Positions 10,143-21,537 of a DNA stretch of 64,000 bases are shown piece by piece. The DNA comes from Enoplolaimus lenunculus (Eukaryota; Nematoda; Enoplea; Enoplida; Thoracostomopsidae). The notes below the pieces were generated by a model. It made no database searches. It was given only the letters and a program-made list of their open reading frames with translations, and had not been told where the DNA came from. The stretch lies in assembly GCA_030248215.1 (NCBI GenBank), contig JASANG010002916.1, positions 22,637 through 86,636 of the forward strand. Reading direction: 5' to 3'. The first letter of the stretch is position 1, and every line of letters starts with the position of its first letter. The position numbers and the translations under genes are program-made.

Positions 10143-12895
10143 TAAATATATAATATATATTTTTATTATCATAGGGACACGTACTTCACTATTATATCTT
10201 TCTCCAAAACTTTCACTCTTTCTTATTTTCTATCAAAATCTATTATTTCTCTATTCTGTTTTTTATTTATATACAAACTATTCATTCAAGATCATGCAAC
10301 CTTTTCATATATTTATAGAACAATTTCAATAAACAACCTTCAAAGTACTCAATTTCTTCTTTTTTTACTATTTTTCACTTTTACAAACCATATAAACACA
10401 TTTTCCCCTAATATTTCTATCATATTACTAATTATTATTAACAAATATTACCTATATAAATACTAACAACATCCAATACTATATATTTATTATAACTTCA
10501 CATTTATTTTTCTTTTTTGTTATCCCCTGTAAAACAAAATTATTTAACTTATATTTTTAACCTTATTCTAAAGCTTCATATTTATGTTATTAAACTTTAC
10601 ACTTTATCATATTATCAACAAACTACTCACTCTCCAACTAATACATCAAATAACCTAATATTCCAATTATTGTATATTTGACTTTTACTCTTATTTCTTC
10701 CTTTTTCTTTTCTCCAATCTTAGACTGTAACTTCAAAATATACCTTGATATCCTTTCTATTCCCGTGATCCTTTCGATTCCAATTTCATAACTATCAAAC
10801 TACGTTTCAAGTACAAAATCAAGAAAAATACATCGAATTAAATATAAACTTCTACTTAACCATACTTTCTCTATTCCTGCTGCTGTTCCCCCCCAGCACC
10901 ACCCCCCCCTCCCCTACTTTAGAGCACTTTTACTTTTATATTCAATTTAGATTTTCTTTCTCTTTTTATATTTAATCCAAATTTATCTATAAGCTTACCG
11001 ATAAATCCTATATACATATTTCACTTTCTCTTACTGCTCTATTATATTGCCTACCAACATTCCACCACTATATTATCCACACTTATAATATTATTACAAT
11101 ATTTACTCCCTAACTTAATACCCTTCATTAATTAACTACCCCCACTCATCCATCTACCTCTCTCTTAATTATGCACCCCCCCTCTCCCTCCCATCTCCCC
11201 TCAACTAATATTTTATAATACTAAACAAAACAATTAATCACAAACCCTATTTATCGCCTCGATATATATATTATATAAAAATTACTGTATTATTATAATC
11301 TATACAACAATAAGAATATACAACACTATATAATTCTATTTATCCACCTCATCGTAAATATGAATAAAATACTATCATATATATATAAAATACACCTATT
11401 CTATAATTTAACTCCTACCTATTCCATATTTATATTTTATTCTATACAATACTAAAATACAAAATACAAAATATCATATCATCATACTTACCCACTACAA
11501 TACCAATACCATACATATTATTACTATTCCATCTACACTAATATAATATCACTATACTATTCACACATATATTACTTATCTATTTATATTATATTCAAAC
11601 TAAATATATATATATATATAAAATATAATATATTAATAAAATAAATAATCACCTAATAAAAATAAAATTACAAAAGCCAGCCTTTAATAAAAAAAACAAT
11701 TAAAATTTTCATGTAAATATATATTAACAGTTCTAACTACTATATAACTAAAAATATATAAATTTAACTTTAAATATTTCTCCATTAACTAAAATTTAAA
11801 TAAATATCTACTTATAACATAATATTTACTAACAAGAATACCCCCACCCCCCATCCGTACACAACAAAATATATTATTGATAATTTTATATTTAAATACC
11901 TATTTATAAAAATACACATAATCGTATAAACTATAAAAAATTAAATAATATAATAACTATAACCCCACTCCCCCCCCAACCCACACCCAACACAACTATA
12001 TAATAAAAAAAATATAAATCATATAATTAAATCATTACCTAACTAAATCATACACATACTCATACATAACTAACAAACATAGAAAATAAACTATACAACA
12101 ATCAATCCAAAACACAACAACTATTCTAGTATATATATATATTAACTCAGCATCCCACACTCCACATATTTACACGCACACCGTATTAAAATTTAAACCA
12201 ATAAAATATTTAAATATACTAATAGCGAAACGATATACAACTTCCTCACAAATCTGAATATTTATATTACACCCACTATAAAAATAATAGCGCAACCTTT
12301 CTTGCGCAAATAGAAATAGAATAATTTTATATTAATATTATAATTTCTTAGCTAAGCATTATATTATTCTTACTCTTACTATATTTAGGAATAAACTATC
12401 TAACCTTATCATATCTTAGATTAGAATTATAATTATACTAATAATCCGATCCAGTTCCTTTCTTTACATAACCGCCAAATAAACAACTCACACTATATAT
12501 ATCTCCATCATCTCTTTTACTCTTCTTATATACTTATTTAAAACAAAAAACCTATACTTTTTTCAAATATACTAATATAGTCCGACTACTATAACTACAT
12601 ATACTCATAAATATACACATACACAAATACACCATATATATTATATAATATTTTACTATTATTTAATAATTCAAACAGTGAATCACATTTAATTTTCCCC
12701 CCCGCGAAACCATATTATACTTCCATACAAACAAAATCAAACATTTAATTAATATTTATAAATTATATATATTAGCACCTAAATACATAATCTACTATAA
12801 AATCTAAATTTAAAACATAAAAACATAAATTAACACACCAATCTACAAACACACATCCTCCAAACCACACATATCATCTCTCCACCAATATATAT
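10143..12895. repeat. Extreme G-depleted low-complexity block
   Basis: About 2.75 kb in which the + strand is built almost only of A, T and C. Whole 60-base stretches (for example 12001-12060) contain no G while C stays common, including C-runs of 6-9. The start is T-rich and pyrimidine-biased and the remainder A-rich. There is no tandem unit, no coding signal and no match to the families around it. It could be a strand-asymmetric satellite-like region or a base-calling or assembly artefact. Confidence 0.8.
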
Positions 12896-13003
12896 ATGTT
12901 ATATATATGTAGGTATATAGATATATATTTACATATTTGGATACTTATCGATTGTATGTGTTTTCATCGAAAGTTTATTTTTTGCATTGCATATTTCTGG
13001 CAG

Positions 13004-13080
13004 GGTGCGACTGGATAACAAAAACTTACGGGGCCGGAGCCGGATAATGTAATATCCGGCCGGAGCCGGTTAATGAATTC
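13004..13080. mobile_element. CAGGGTGC(A/G)AC-type element fragment
   Basis: Reads CAGGGTGCGACTGGATAA followed by GGCCGGAGCCGGATAATG and its inverse. One end of the hAT-like family seen whole at 32860-33238. Confidence 0.5.
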
Positions 13081-13163
13081 AAATATAATACAAGATTGCA
13101 TTCAAATGTCAGAACGTAGAGTACCATTATTTAACAACTCACGCTGATGCATTTATAACACTT

Positions 13164-13500
13164 TTATAACGACCATGTTACACTTTTCGGTGTTTTTGTA
13201 GCGTTGCGTTCATTTGAAATGTTTGTTTGACTCATGTTCCTTTTAAGGGCATCCAGTATTCCGCAGGTACTATAAAATAAAGAAGGCTCGGTTTCTTGAG
13301 TCTCGTTGGTTTGTAAACCGATACCAGAAAGCGACGATTCAGCAAATGCTGATAAACCTGTAAAATACAAAAGTTAATATTGCTGAAGCAAATACTGTTT
13401 GATGAATAAAATTTCGCTATGAATTTACGAATTTTCATACTTACGCAATAATTATTAGCAGATATTCGGAAAACGCACAAAAAAACTATGAAAAAACACA
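13164..13500 (-). CDS. Possible two-exon gene fragment, unrecognised
   Basis: On the - strand a hydrophobic segment (CFFIVFLCVFRISANNYC) ends at a good donor, GTAAGT. About 80 bases on, an acceptor TTTTGTATTTTACAG precedes an open frame of about 64 codons rich in S, T, N and E that ends TPKSVTWSL and stop. The intron phase for that frame does not match the donor (phase 0 leads to a different, Lys/Leu-rich tail), so the model is unresolved. It could be the end of a small secreted or membrane protein, or chance. Confidence 0.2.
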
Positions 13501-13699
13501 AACAAACTGCAAAAAAAGCATTAGAAACAATTCATTTTGAAACTTTTACTTTTTGGGCGATGACGAAAAGTTGACCGAGACCGAGACTTTTCATGGCCGA
13601 TCTTCGCCCATCCTGGCTCAGATCAAGGCTATTATATTTGCTTACGCTTAGGCTTAGTTAGACCAATTTTCACACTGAACTTTTGGCTTAGCCTTAGGA

Positions 13700-13895
13700 A
13701 TAATACAAATATGGTGCCAAAAAACCTTCACTGTGGAGCACACTGAAGCTTTTTAAGGTTCAGTATGCTTCACACTGAAGCAAAAAAACTTCAGCGTACA
13801 GCGCACTGAAGCTAAAAATGCTTCAATGTCCATCAGACCCATCCTTCAAAAGCCCACCTGATGTGCGCGTGATATTGTGGAAATTCCGTTTAGGT
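13700..13895. repeat. CTTCAGTG palindromic repeat element
   Basis: Alternating ACTGAAGC and GCTTCAGTG words, followed by a unique-looking tail CTTCAAAAGCCCACCTGATG that recurs in related form at 48986-49030 after the larger array there. Confidence 0.65.
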
Positions 13896-13985
13896 GGCAC
13901 TATAGTTTTGATGACGTCCGGCAAAGTCCGTCATCGTCCGTCACCGTACTTCACCGTGTGGTATCGTACGTAACCTTCGCTGTCA
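13893..13985. repeat. GACGTCCGGC / CCGTCCGTCACCGT repeat fragment
   Basis: GGCACTATAGTTTTGATGAC then GTCCGTCA repeats. Same family as 49775-50385 and 56618-56845. Confidence 0.6.
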
Positions 13986-15515
13986 AATTGGATCCGTTCT
14001 TGTTTCGAATAATAAATTTAAGTTTAGTTTACCACATAAGAAAATTTATGTTACTGAGGTTGCTTTTTTACACCGAATATTAAAAACGTTTATGATTCAT
14101 TATTTGAAATTGCATCAAATTATATTTATGAGGTTTGAAAATTGAGTTTCTCGGTCAAACAAAACAACTAAAATCATTTTTGACAACAAAAAACAAAAAA
14201 GAAATATGCGAAAATTAAGCAATAATATACTACGCATTTTTTTCACACGTTTTTACATTTTACCAAAAGTCAGAATGTGCTGGTCTGTGCCTGGGTTCAC
14301 TGCAGAGGCGCATTCAGGGTGAGGTTTGATATTTGTGGTTGCCAAACTTTCATACAATCGGTGTTTTTGCTGTAAGGAAACGTAGCGAGCGAGTAAATTT
14401 TGAAATACATCTAGGTTTCATATGATCAGTCGAAAGTAAATGGGCCCATTCATTTGACCGCTGCCCATCAAAATTTCGCAAGGGGATATTTCCTTGGTTC
14501 CTCTTGTATTGGGCCGTTGTTCGGCGCAAAAAAGCGATGTTTGAGCCAAATTGTTTACTCACAATTTGTGACTCACTGTTTATCTTAATTTAAGGTAAAA
14601 ATGAAAGTTTTCAGCTTGCATTTGCGGTTTACACAAATGATGCTTTTGATATTTTTTTTAAATTTAATTGGTTTTTACAACATTTCAGAATTTCTGGTTC
14701 GTTTGGAATTTAGTCATCGGCCAGTGAACACCGTTCCTTCTAGAGGTATTTCAAGCTCCTTTTATGGACGTCGTTTTCAGTAGTTTATACTTGTACCTAA
14801 GAAATTGTCAGCGGAGACGTTGCTAGAAAAGCCATCTTTCTGACGAATTTCGACCAATGGTTTTGTTTGACTCAGGTTAAAAGATCAACGAGCCACAAAA
14901 ATTGTCGTACGAAATATATCTATATAATTAAAGCTAAAACGCTCCACATACGTATTTTGGGCACTGTTCCAGCTAATTTGGCGGACGTATGCAATCAAAT
15001 TAATCCCACTATTTATAGGTCTAAACAGAACTTGCAAAGCTTTTATACAATGTTCTATGAGAAAATTTTTAGTTGCGTTGCGACATTTTAGTGGGAAAGT
15101 ACGTTGTCGTTGGTTGCAATTATTGTTGTAACTAAATTGACTTGTACTACTTTACTTGCATAAGGGTACTAAGTGAGACATTATAAGTCGGTTACGCTTA
15201 CTTATAATGGGTCATCCACGTTATACTGTCTACGCTATTGTAAAAATTGTACCCGCATGCGCGTTCCTAAGTTCCTAACTACAGAGTTTAAAATCATAAT
15301 TTAGAAAAAATACTCAAGTCAAACCATATTCGTTGCACTGACATTGAAATAGCACACAAGGATATCTAACCGCCCCCGAAGTTTTGAGAAATTTTTTGGT
15401 ATCATTTGCTCAAGTAGTGACTAAACATGTCGCTTCTTCTTTGCAATTACTCCAATGTTTGAACTGAAATATGATTTGCATCATTTTCATAATAAACTTA
15501 TCATAAGGAAACCTA
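13986..15515. other. No recognisable gene
   Basis: Open frames at 14350-14562 (-), 14601-14783 (+) and 14867-15091 (+) lack clear splice context or family resemblance. One begins with a hydrophobic leader (14601). I cannot support any as a gene. Confidence 0.4.
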
Positions 15516-15725
15516 CACTGCAAAAAATGGTGAGTCAAATTGACTCCCTCCGAAACAGGCTCTACGGGACTACACAAACTGAGTCAAAATTCGGCTCCAC
15601 CAGAGTCAAACGTGCGATTCAGCGAGTCAAATTTGATTATATTGGAGTCGAATTTGGCTCAGTTTGTGTAGTCCCGTAGAGCCTATTTCGGAGAGAGTCA
15701 ATTTGACTCACCATTTTTTGCAGTG
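15516..15725. mobile_element. Introner-like TA element (reference copy)
   Basis: 210 bp, nearly a perfect palindrome. The left end is CACTGCAAAAAATGGTGAGT and the right end is its complement, ACTCACCATTTTTTGCAGTG, flanked by TA on both sides (15514-15515 and 15726-15727). TA duplication with CACTGCAAAAA ends suggests a Tc1/mariner-type non-autonomous element. The left end contains a consensus 5' splice site (ATG|GTGAGT) and the right a 3' splice site (TTTTTTGCAG|TG). It lies about 230 bases upstream of the GPCR start codon. Confidence 0.9.
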
Positions 15726-15955
15726 TAATAGTGGTGCTAAAAGTCATTCAAGTACGACTTAGAGTTATTCGAGCTTAAACGAACAGTACTCCTCAAACTT
15801 TAACATCTCGGATCCACCAATGATGCATTGCAAATTTGCCGAGGTTCTTGCGGTTACAACCGTAATACTTTAATTTGATTTGCTATTTAAAATTTAGCAA
15901 TTTAGACAAATTGAAATAATATTGCATTTCAATGTAAGCGTTAAAAGGGTTTCAA

Positions 15956-18900
15956 ATGAATCAAACACACGAATCAAACTATCGTCCGGCAACTGTTTCA
16001 TTGGACATCGATCCGGTTGTTTACCCGCAAGCTGCCGTATACCTGGCGTTAGCTTGTTGCATACTGTTTATTGTTGTTGGAATTTTTGGTAAGTTGATGT
16101 TTTCCAGTTTTGTTTTGATCATAGTCTACACCCAATGGGAAAAACAATTATTGCTGCTTGATGCTAAGTTTTACAATTTTAGATTCTGTAAATACACTGC
16201 AAAAATGGCAGGTCAAATTGTCTATCTCCAAAATAGGCTGTTCTGGACTACACAAACTGAGTCAAATTCGACTCCGCCCGAGTCAAAGTCGGCTCACCGA
16301 GCGACTCAGTTAGTCGAGTTTGACTCTGGCGGAGTCGAATTTTGACGCACCATTTTTTGAACTGTACCGACAAAATAAACATTTATTGTGCCGGCGCTAT
16401 TTTAGCCCTATGCTTTCATATACTTTAAATCTTACGTTCGCTTGCTTGAAAACCTATTGTTAAACCGGTGATAGTGGTCATAATTAAAAATTGAAAACCT
16501 TAATAGCAAACTCCTTGAGAACGTCACCACTCCGTGACACCAAATTAGCTAAGTAATTTTGCATTTTTGCAGGAAACGGTCTTACAGTTATCGCTCTACT
16601 TCGGCACAGGAAACTTCGAACATTGTCGACAACAACGTTTATTGTAAGCCTGTGCGTCACAGATCTGTTGTTTTGTGGTATTAATTTACCAATTACTGCT
16701 GTGCGTTATCGTTATCAAGCATGGGTACTTGGAGATACTCTCTGCAAGGTAAATGCCCTATTAATGTGCTATACTTTTTAAAATTTTTTAACGCCTTCCG
16801 CTGCCGTCCGTCGTCGTGCGTAACCGTCCGTCCATATTCGTCACCGTCTGTCACCGTGCGGTATCGTACGCGAATTTTACTTCCGTACAAATCTCTGTAC
16901 GGTATAACGGCCGGAGACACACGGACGGACGAAAATGGACCACGCCGCACGACAAGTACATCGTTGTCAGAACTGCACAGTTGGGTCGGCCCCTTTCCTC
17001 GAAGTACTGCGAATACACATGGCTTTTCCACTAAATTTCTCCGAAACACTTGGACTCGCCGGGAATCGAACCTCGGACCTCTCGCTCGCGAGTCAAGCGT
17101 GCTATCCATTACACCACGCGGCCGATATCATAATTTTCTCTGGTGCTATATGTGCACAAGTATGTGTCTTAACATTGCACACTCTGCACATACACCAGCT
17201 GCTCCGCGTATACTCACAATCGCTACGTTAAATCATTTGAGTTTCAGATATTCCCACTGGTGTTCTACCTGAATGTAGCAGCATCTTTGTTCAATATGAT
17301 GGCGATCACACTCAATCGCTACGTTCTGATTGGTCACTATCAACACTTCGATGCAATATTCACACGCGTTAACGTTGCCATGATGATTGCAGCTTGTTGG
17401 GGTATTCCTCTCGTTTTGCTACTGCCCACACTTGCCGAATCCTGGGGTCGATTTGGCTACAAAGCGCACACATTTTCGTGTACGATAGTTCGGCATGAAG
17501 GTTAGTCGTTTAGAGGTTTCGGTTTTAGGCTAATTTTTACGCTTAGGCTTGAGACTCACATTTACCTTTTAAGCTGATAGTCGTCACAGACGATCATTGT
17601 TATGCATTGTTGTAAACGGTATCATGACAATTCGTCGCCGGACAACTTGTACTCAGAAATGTCATCGACTCGACAATTCGTCGCTCATCATTATGGTTAG
17701 GCTTATAGGCTAAGGCTTAGAATTACGCTTAAGATTAGGCGAAGATTTAGCCATAGGCTTTAAGACACTGTTGGGCGACAAGTTGTCGGTCGGCCAAATT
17801 GCCGTTGATTCGTTGTAAACCCAGCATGCCTTCTGTATCAATCTTAGTTTTCCACACTTTGCATTTTAATTTCCAGTGCCGCCGGAGGCAAGGATCATGG
17901 CCCCCTAAAATTCAGGGGTGCGTGGCCGTTGTGACGATATCAATATTTTTCAAATTTTTTGTTTAAAAAGTTTGTCACGGTGGGGGCCCCTCTTTGGGCT
18001 GGGCGCCACCCGAAATGGGATGTATGGGGGTGACTGCGCTCTGGCTCTGTTCATTTCATTGAAATTCCATGGCCGGGTCTTTAGCCGCTAGTAAAATTTT
18101 GTCCTTTCCCATCTAGAAAAGTTATACGTTTCCGCTTTTACTTAAGTTATGCAAAATCTCGGCATGACTCCCTATGAAATTTTTGCCCATGAGCTAGGCG
18201 CCGGCTTCACCGCATCTGGACATTTTCACAAACAAATTTGGCATAAATGCACGATTGAATCACTAAAACTTTAATTGTAGGAAAATCACCTAAGAAAACG
18301 CTGTTTTTAATTGGCTTTTTACTGCCGTGTCTTGTCATTCTCGCGTCGTACACGGGAATATTTTGCATCTTGCGACGTTCAAAACGAAAATTATCGCTCC
18401 ATTGCGAATCGAATGCTTCCAGCAACGGCAACAGCGTTCGCGTAAACGGAACAGTTGCGACAAATAAAAGTTTGTCTTATTTGTCAACAAGTCAACTTTT
18501 CTTTAGCAGCATATATAAAGCTGAAACGCCAAACATACACGGTAAAAAATGGTGAGTCAAATTGGCTCTCTCCGAAAAATGCTTTTCGTGACTACACAAA
18601 CTGAGTCAAATGCGACTCCACCAGAGTGAGTCAAACGTGCTACTCAGTGAGCTGAATTTGACTCAGTTTGTGTAGTCTGGAAAAGTCTATTTCGGAGAGA
18701 GTCAATTTGACTCAAAATTTTTTACAGTGTACGTATTTTGATAGGTAATATTTCTATTAATGTCACTCGAATAATTGAAATTTTTCTGTACTCGAAGGAA
18801 GCAATTATTAAGTTAAGGTATTCGATTTTCTAACGGGCGAAAAATTTCTCATCGTTACTGTTGAACGCTAATACAGAGAACTTTGGGATCCACGCACGTC

Positions 18901-20415
18901 CATGGTTACACGGCTCTCACATCATGTGCCACAATTATATGTGTTTTTTGAAAAATGATAATTCGTAGCAATACTAAAACATGCACGTGTGAATAGAGCT
19001 TAATTTTCAGATGACAAACGATCAGCCGATGAAAGTACATTAACCCGAATGGTTATAACAATATTTTGTACGTTCATGGTCTGTTATTTGCCTTTGATGT
19101 TAGCAAACGTACTGGATGATGAAGAAACGTTGCCATGGATACATATCATTGGTTAGCAGACTGTAATCGGATATTCATTTCCGTTATTTTGATCACATTT
19201 CGTTTCCGTTATTTTGATCGGTATCCGTTTCCGTTATCGTTTATTGTTACTATCCGTTTACCGTCTGTTTGGTTAATTGTTGGTGACCCGGAAACTCCAA
19301 TTTCAAATTTACGCTTGAGTCTATAGAGGAATTTAGTTAAATTTGAATGTCCTAACGCACCATAGCTTGTTTGTACTTATCCGCTATATATGCCGATACA
19401 ACAACACTTGTCTTTCTGGTTACACAGAACTTAAACTTTAGGGCTTTGCCATAGATGCGAAACCTAGTTAAACTGCAAAAAATAGTGAGTCAAATTAACT
19501 CTGTCCGAAACAGGCTATAGGTGACTACACAAACTGAGCCAAATTCGACTCCGCCAGAGTCAAACGTGTGACTCAGTGTGTTGAATTTGACAGTCTGGTG
19601 GAGTCGAATTTGACTCAGTCTGTGTAGTCCCGTAGAACCTATTTCGGAGAGAGTCAATTTGACTCATCATTTTTAGCAGTGTACCACATGTTACTGTGAT
19701 TAATACAATCACGAAAGACCTACGCTTGCCATCAGAACCGAACTGTGGATCGACAAAGTATCAAAAACTAACCGTCGGAATGAAACCAACCGTTCGGATG
19801 AAACCGTATTCTTAAAGCTAAAAGCAATAAAAATGAACCTAACCAAAACTGTATATACCTAAATCTTTTAAAACTATAAATCTATGGCAACCAGATTTCT
19901 CGCTTCTGATCTAAAATTGCAAAATTATTCCTATTTCAGCCAGCATTCTAGCGTGGAGTGCATCGGTATGGAACCCGTTGCTCTACGCAGTGATGAATAA
20001 ACGTTACCGGTCAGCATACTTGGACGTGCTTTGCTGTTTGCGACTCGCGTCTCATCGACGACAAACAGAACATCGAAGCTCAAGTACTCCTGGAACCATA
20101 ACTGACCGACCAGGAGTGCTCTATTCCGAAGCCACGACTTACTCTTGTAGCCCTCCTTCGGCTCACTTTGCCCGATCTTCAAGCGTTCAGGGGTTGAATA
20201 TGGCACCCGTTTTTGAAGACTTGAACGGTTCAAATACTGACAACCACAGTTCGTCTGGGTACAAGGCTCCGACGGTAGGAATTTCTCATGGCGGAAGCAG
20301 CTTGTATCGGGAAGACGGAGTGCGTGGATCGTGCACGCAACTCCTGGTACATCCGGTGGAAAATGAGAGTGTTCAGTTGAACCGAATAGCTGTGTCGGAA
20401 TGGGTTGCTGTTTAA
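15956..20415 (+). CDS. Rhodopsin-class GPCR, Tre1/Moody-like
   Basis: Six exons: 15956-16088, 16573-16748, 17248-17500, 18281-18541, 19011-19151, 19940-20415. Phases agree throughout and give 479 residues. Seven membrane segments are visible. Landmarks are GN at 45-46 (TM1), Asp75 (TM2), Cys102 and Cys181 (disulphide pair), N126-R127-Y128 in place of DRY, Pro203 (TM5), CYLP at 299-302 (TM6) and N333-P-L-L-Y337 (TM7), then a Ser-rich cytoplasmic tail. The NRY triplet and overall pattern fit the Tre1/Moody group (cell migration and barrier formation in insects); the ligand is unknown. The start ATG gives an outer N-terminus with an N-glycosylation site (NQT). Introns 1, 4 and 5 each contain an introner-like element; the one in intron 4 provides the donor at 18542. 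An alternative splice form would add nine residues in the third inner loop (see findings). Confidence 0.88.
16195..16364. mobile_element. Introner-like TA element in GPCR intron 1
   Basis: TA-flanked (16193-16194, 16365-16366) palindrome. Left end CACTGCAAAAATGGCAGGTC has lost GTGAGT and the right end has lost GCAG, so it is passive intron filler. Confidence 0.85.
16780..16935. repeat. GACGG/CCGTC palindromic repeat in GPCR intron 2
   Basis: Runs of CCGTCCGTC and CACCGTGCGGTATCGTACG, the same words as in 13893-13985, 50175-50385 and 56618-56845. It lies directly next to a tRNA-like sequence. Confidence 0.65.
17050..17123 (-). pseudogene. tRNA-Arg-like pseudogene or SINE head in GPCR intron 2
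   Basis: A 74-base antisense tract beginning GGCCGCGTGGTGTAATGGAT contains a full A box (TGGTGTAATGG) and a perfect B box (GGTTCGATTCC). D-stem pairing holds. The T-stem has two mismatches of five and the acceptor stem two of seven, and the anticodon loop is irregular, so it is probably not a working tRNA. It could be the head of a tRNA-derived SINE. Confidence 0.6.
18538..18729. mobile_element. Introner-like TA element inserted in GPCR exon 4
   Basis: 192 bp, flanked by TA at 18536-18537 and 18730-18731. Its left end reads CACGGTAAAAAATGGTGAGT and offers two donors, CACG|GTAAAA and AAATG|GTGAGT. Its right end reads TTTTTTACAG|TG, a usable acceptor. Immediately beyond it is CGTATTTTGATAG|GTAATA, which continues the exon frame up to what looks like the original donor. 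Confidence 0.92.
19471..19681. mobile_element. Introner-like TA element in GPCR intron 5
   Basis: Palindromic GAGTCAAA copy with TA flanks (19469-19470, 19682-19683). Left ATA|GTGAGT and right TTTTTAGCAG|TG splice-like motifs both remain. Confidence 0.88.
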
Positions 20416-20707
20416 GGAGTTTATTCGGCTTTGTTGTTACACTATAAAATTTTGTTTGTAAATACTTTACGACGCTTTTTTTAATATTTTTGCCAATATT
20501 TCATAATTAAGTAAATACTGTCTCAGTTACTTGTTGTGTGAATATTTTTTAGATCCAATAAGATTTGAACCCCGAAACTCTCAAATGTCTGTGGGAGCCG
20601 TTTATTATCGCCGCTCATGCTACAGGAGCTTAACGTTAAAACTTTAGCTGTCCCTAGCGCAAACGGCAACGTACACATTGAGCGGTGGTTTTTCGTTGTT
20701 CACGTAC

Positions 20708-21008
20708 CAGGGTGTAAAACGGATGGAAAAATAACGGAAACGTAAAACGGATATTGGATATAGAAGTTCCAAGGATTTTTTATCTTTCTACCAATAATAC
20801 AATTGAGGCTTGCAAATATTCACTGGGCTTTGTAAAATTTGAAAGAAAAAATGGCGAATGCATCGAGATTTTTAATATTTTGGATGAATTTCGTAACTTT
20901 TTATTTCGACATTTCCAACCGTTGCCGCGTAAGTCTTTGTAATAAAAATTTTGAGATATAGAAACGGCCAGCGATTTTTACCGGAAACGGATATCCGTTA
21001 GCACCCTG
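20708..21008. mobile_element. CGGATATCC-type element, 301 bp
   Basis: Starts CAGGGTGTAAAACGGATG and ends GGATATCCGTTAGCACCCTG, inverted with mismatches. The interior includes ACAATTGAGGCTTGCAAATA, shared with 4210-4240, 21970-21990 and 50850-50870. No clear target duplication. 20416-20707 shows nothing recognisable. Confidence 0.75.
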
Positions 21009-21135
21009 ATACTTGCTTTTTGCCAGAAAGGGCTATGTAGTTTAAACAAGCTTCTCTTAAAACATCTTGTTAAACTTGTGATTGTTTTGGATTTACGGAA
21101 CTTAATAATTCTATTTTTAACGTGTATTTTGCATA

Positions 21136-21537
21136 GTGAAATTGTGCAGTTTGAATTTTATTGTATATTATAAAATACATGTAATGACTTTTGCACAAAT
21201 AGCAAACCAACACAAGCAAACAAATGCCGAAATACTAGTCTATGAAAATGGAAGAAAAGTTTTGAATATACTGTCATTTGTACCACAAAATTATATGAAA
21301 CAAACGAGCAAAAAGAAATTTATTATTCAACGATCATACAAACGTTTCGGTATATTTCTGTCCAGCAACGAACAGGTTGTGTGGAAAAATGATGATTTTC
21401 ACCTGTTTAATAACTTGGGCAAACAGCTCAAGAACGTTAAATTTACAGCGATTTGCCAATACAGGTGTAAAACTACACTGCAAAAAACGGTGAGTCAAAT
21501 TCGACTCTCAACGTGTAACACAGTGAGTCAAATGTGA
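21136..21537 (+). CDS. Unrecognised open frame, ~115-133 codons
   Basis: A continuous frame from the ATG at 21136 (or 21184) with protein-like composition, including segments such as ILVYENGRKVLNILSFVPQN and QVVWKNDDFHLFNNLGKQLK. I do not recognise the family. The last part reads into the introner-like copy at 21476. If that element is spliced out at its own sites the frame runs ...KTTLQKTCTFLQ and stops; without the insertion it would read ...KTTFLQ and stop. A donor-like AG|GTGTAA at 21464 is another possible end. No upstream or downstream exon was identified, so it may be a gene fragment. Confidence 0.35.
   Translation: MKLCSLNFIVYYKIHVMTFAQIANQHKQTNAEILVYENGRKVLNILSFVPQNYMKQTSKKKFIIQRSYKRFGIFLSSNEQVVWKNDDFHLFNNLGKQLKNVKFTAICQYRCKTTLQKTVSQIRLSTCNTVSQM

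Noticed and set aside
10090-12895. Mitochondrial DNA insertion, suggested by the G-poor strand
   Set aside because: No mitochondrial protein, rRNA or tRNA pattern could be recognised in the block.
14350-14783. Two back-to-back small genes (70 and 60 codons)
   Set aside because: No recognisable domain or splice context. A hydrophobic start in one is not enough.
18370-18555. Reading GPCR exon 4 straight into the element
   Set aside because: The frame meets a stop immediately after the terminal repeat and lacks TM6-TM7; the spliced models are the only ones that complete the receptor.
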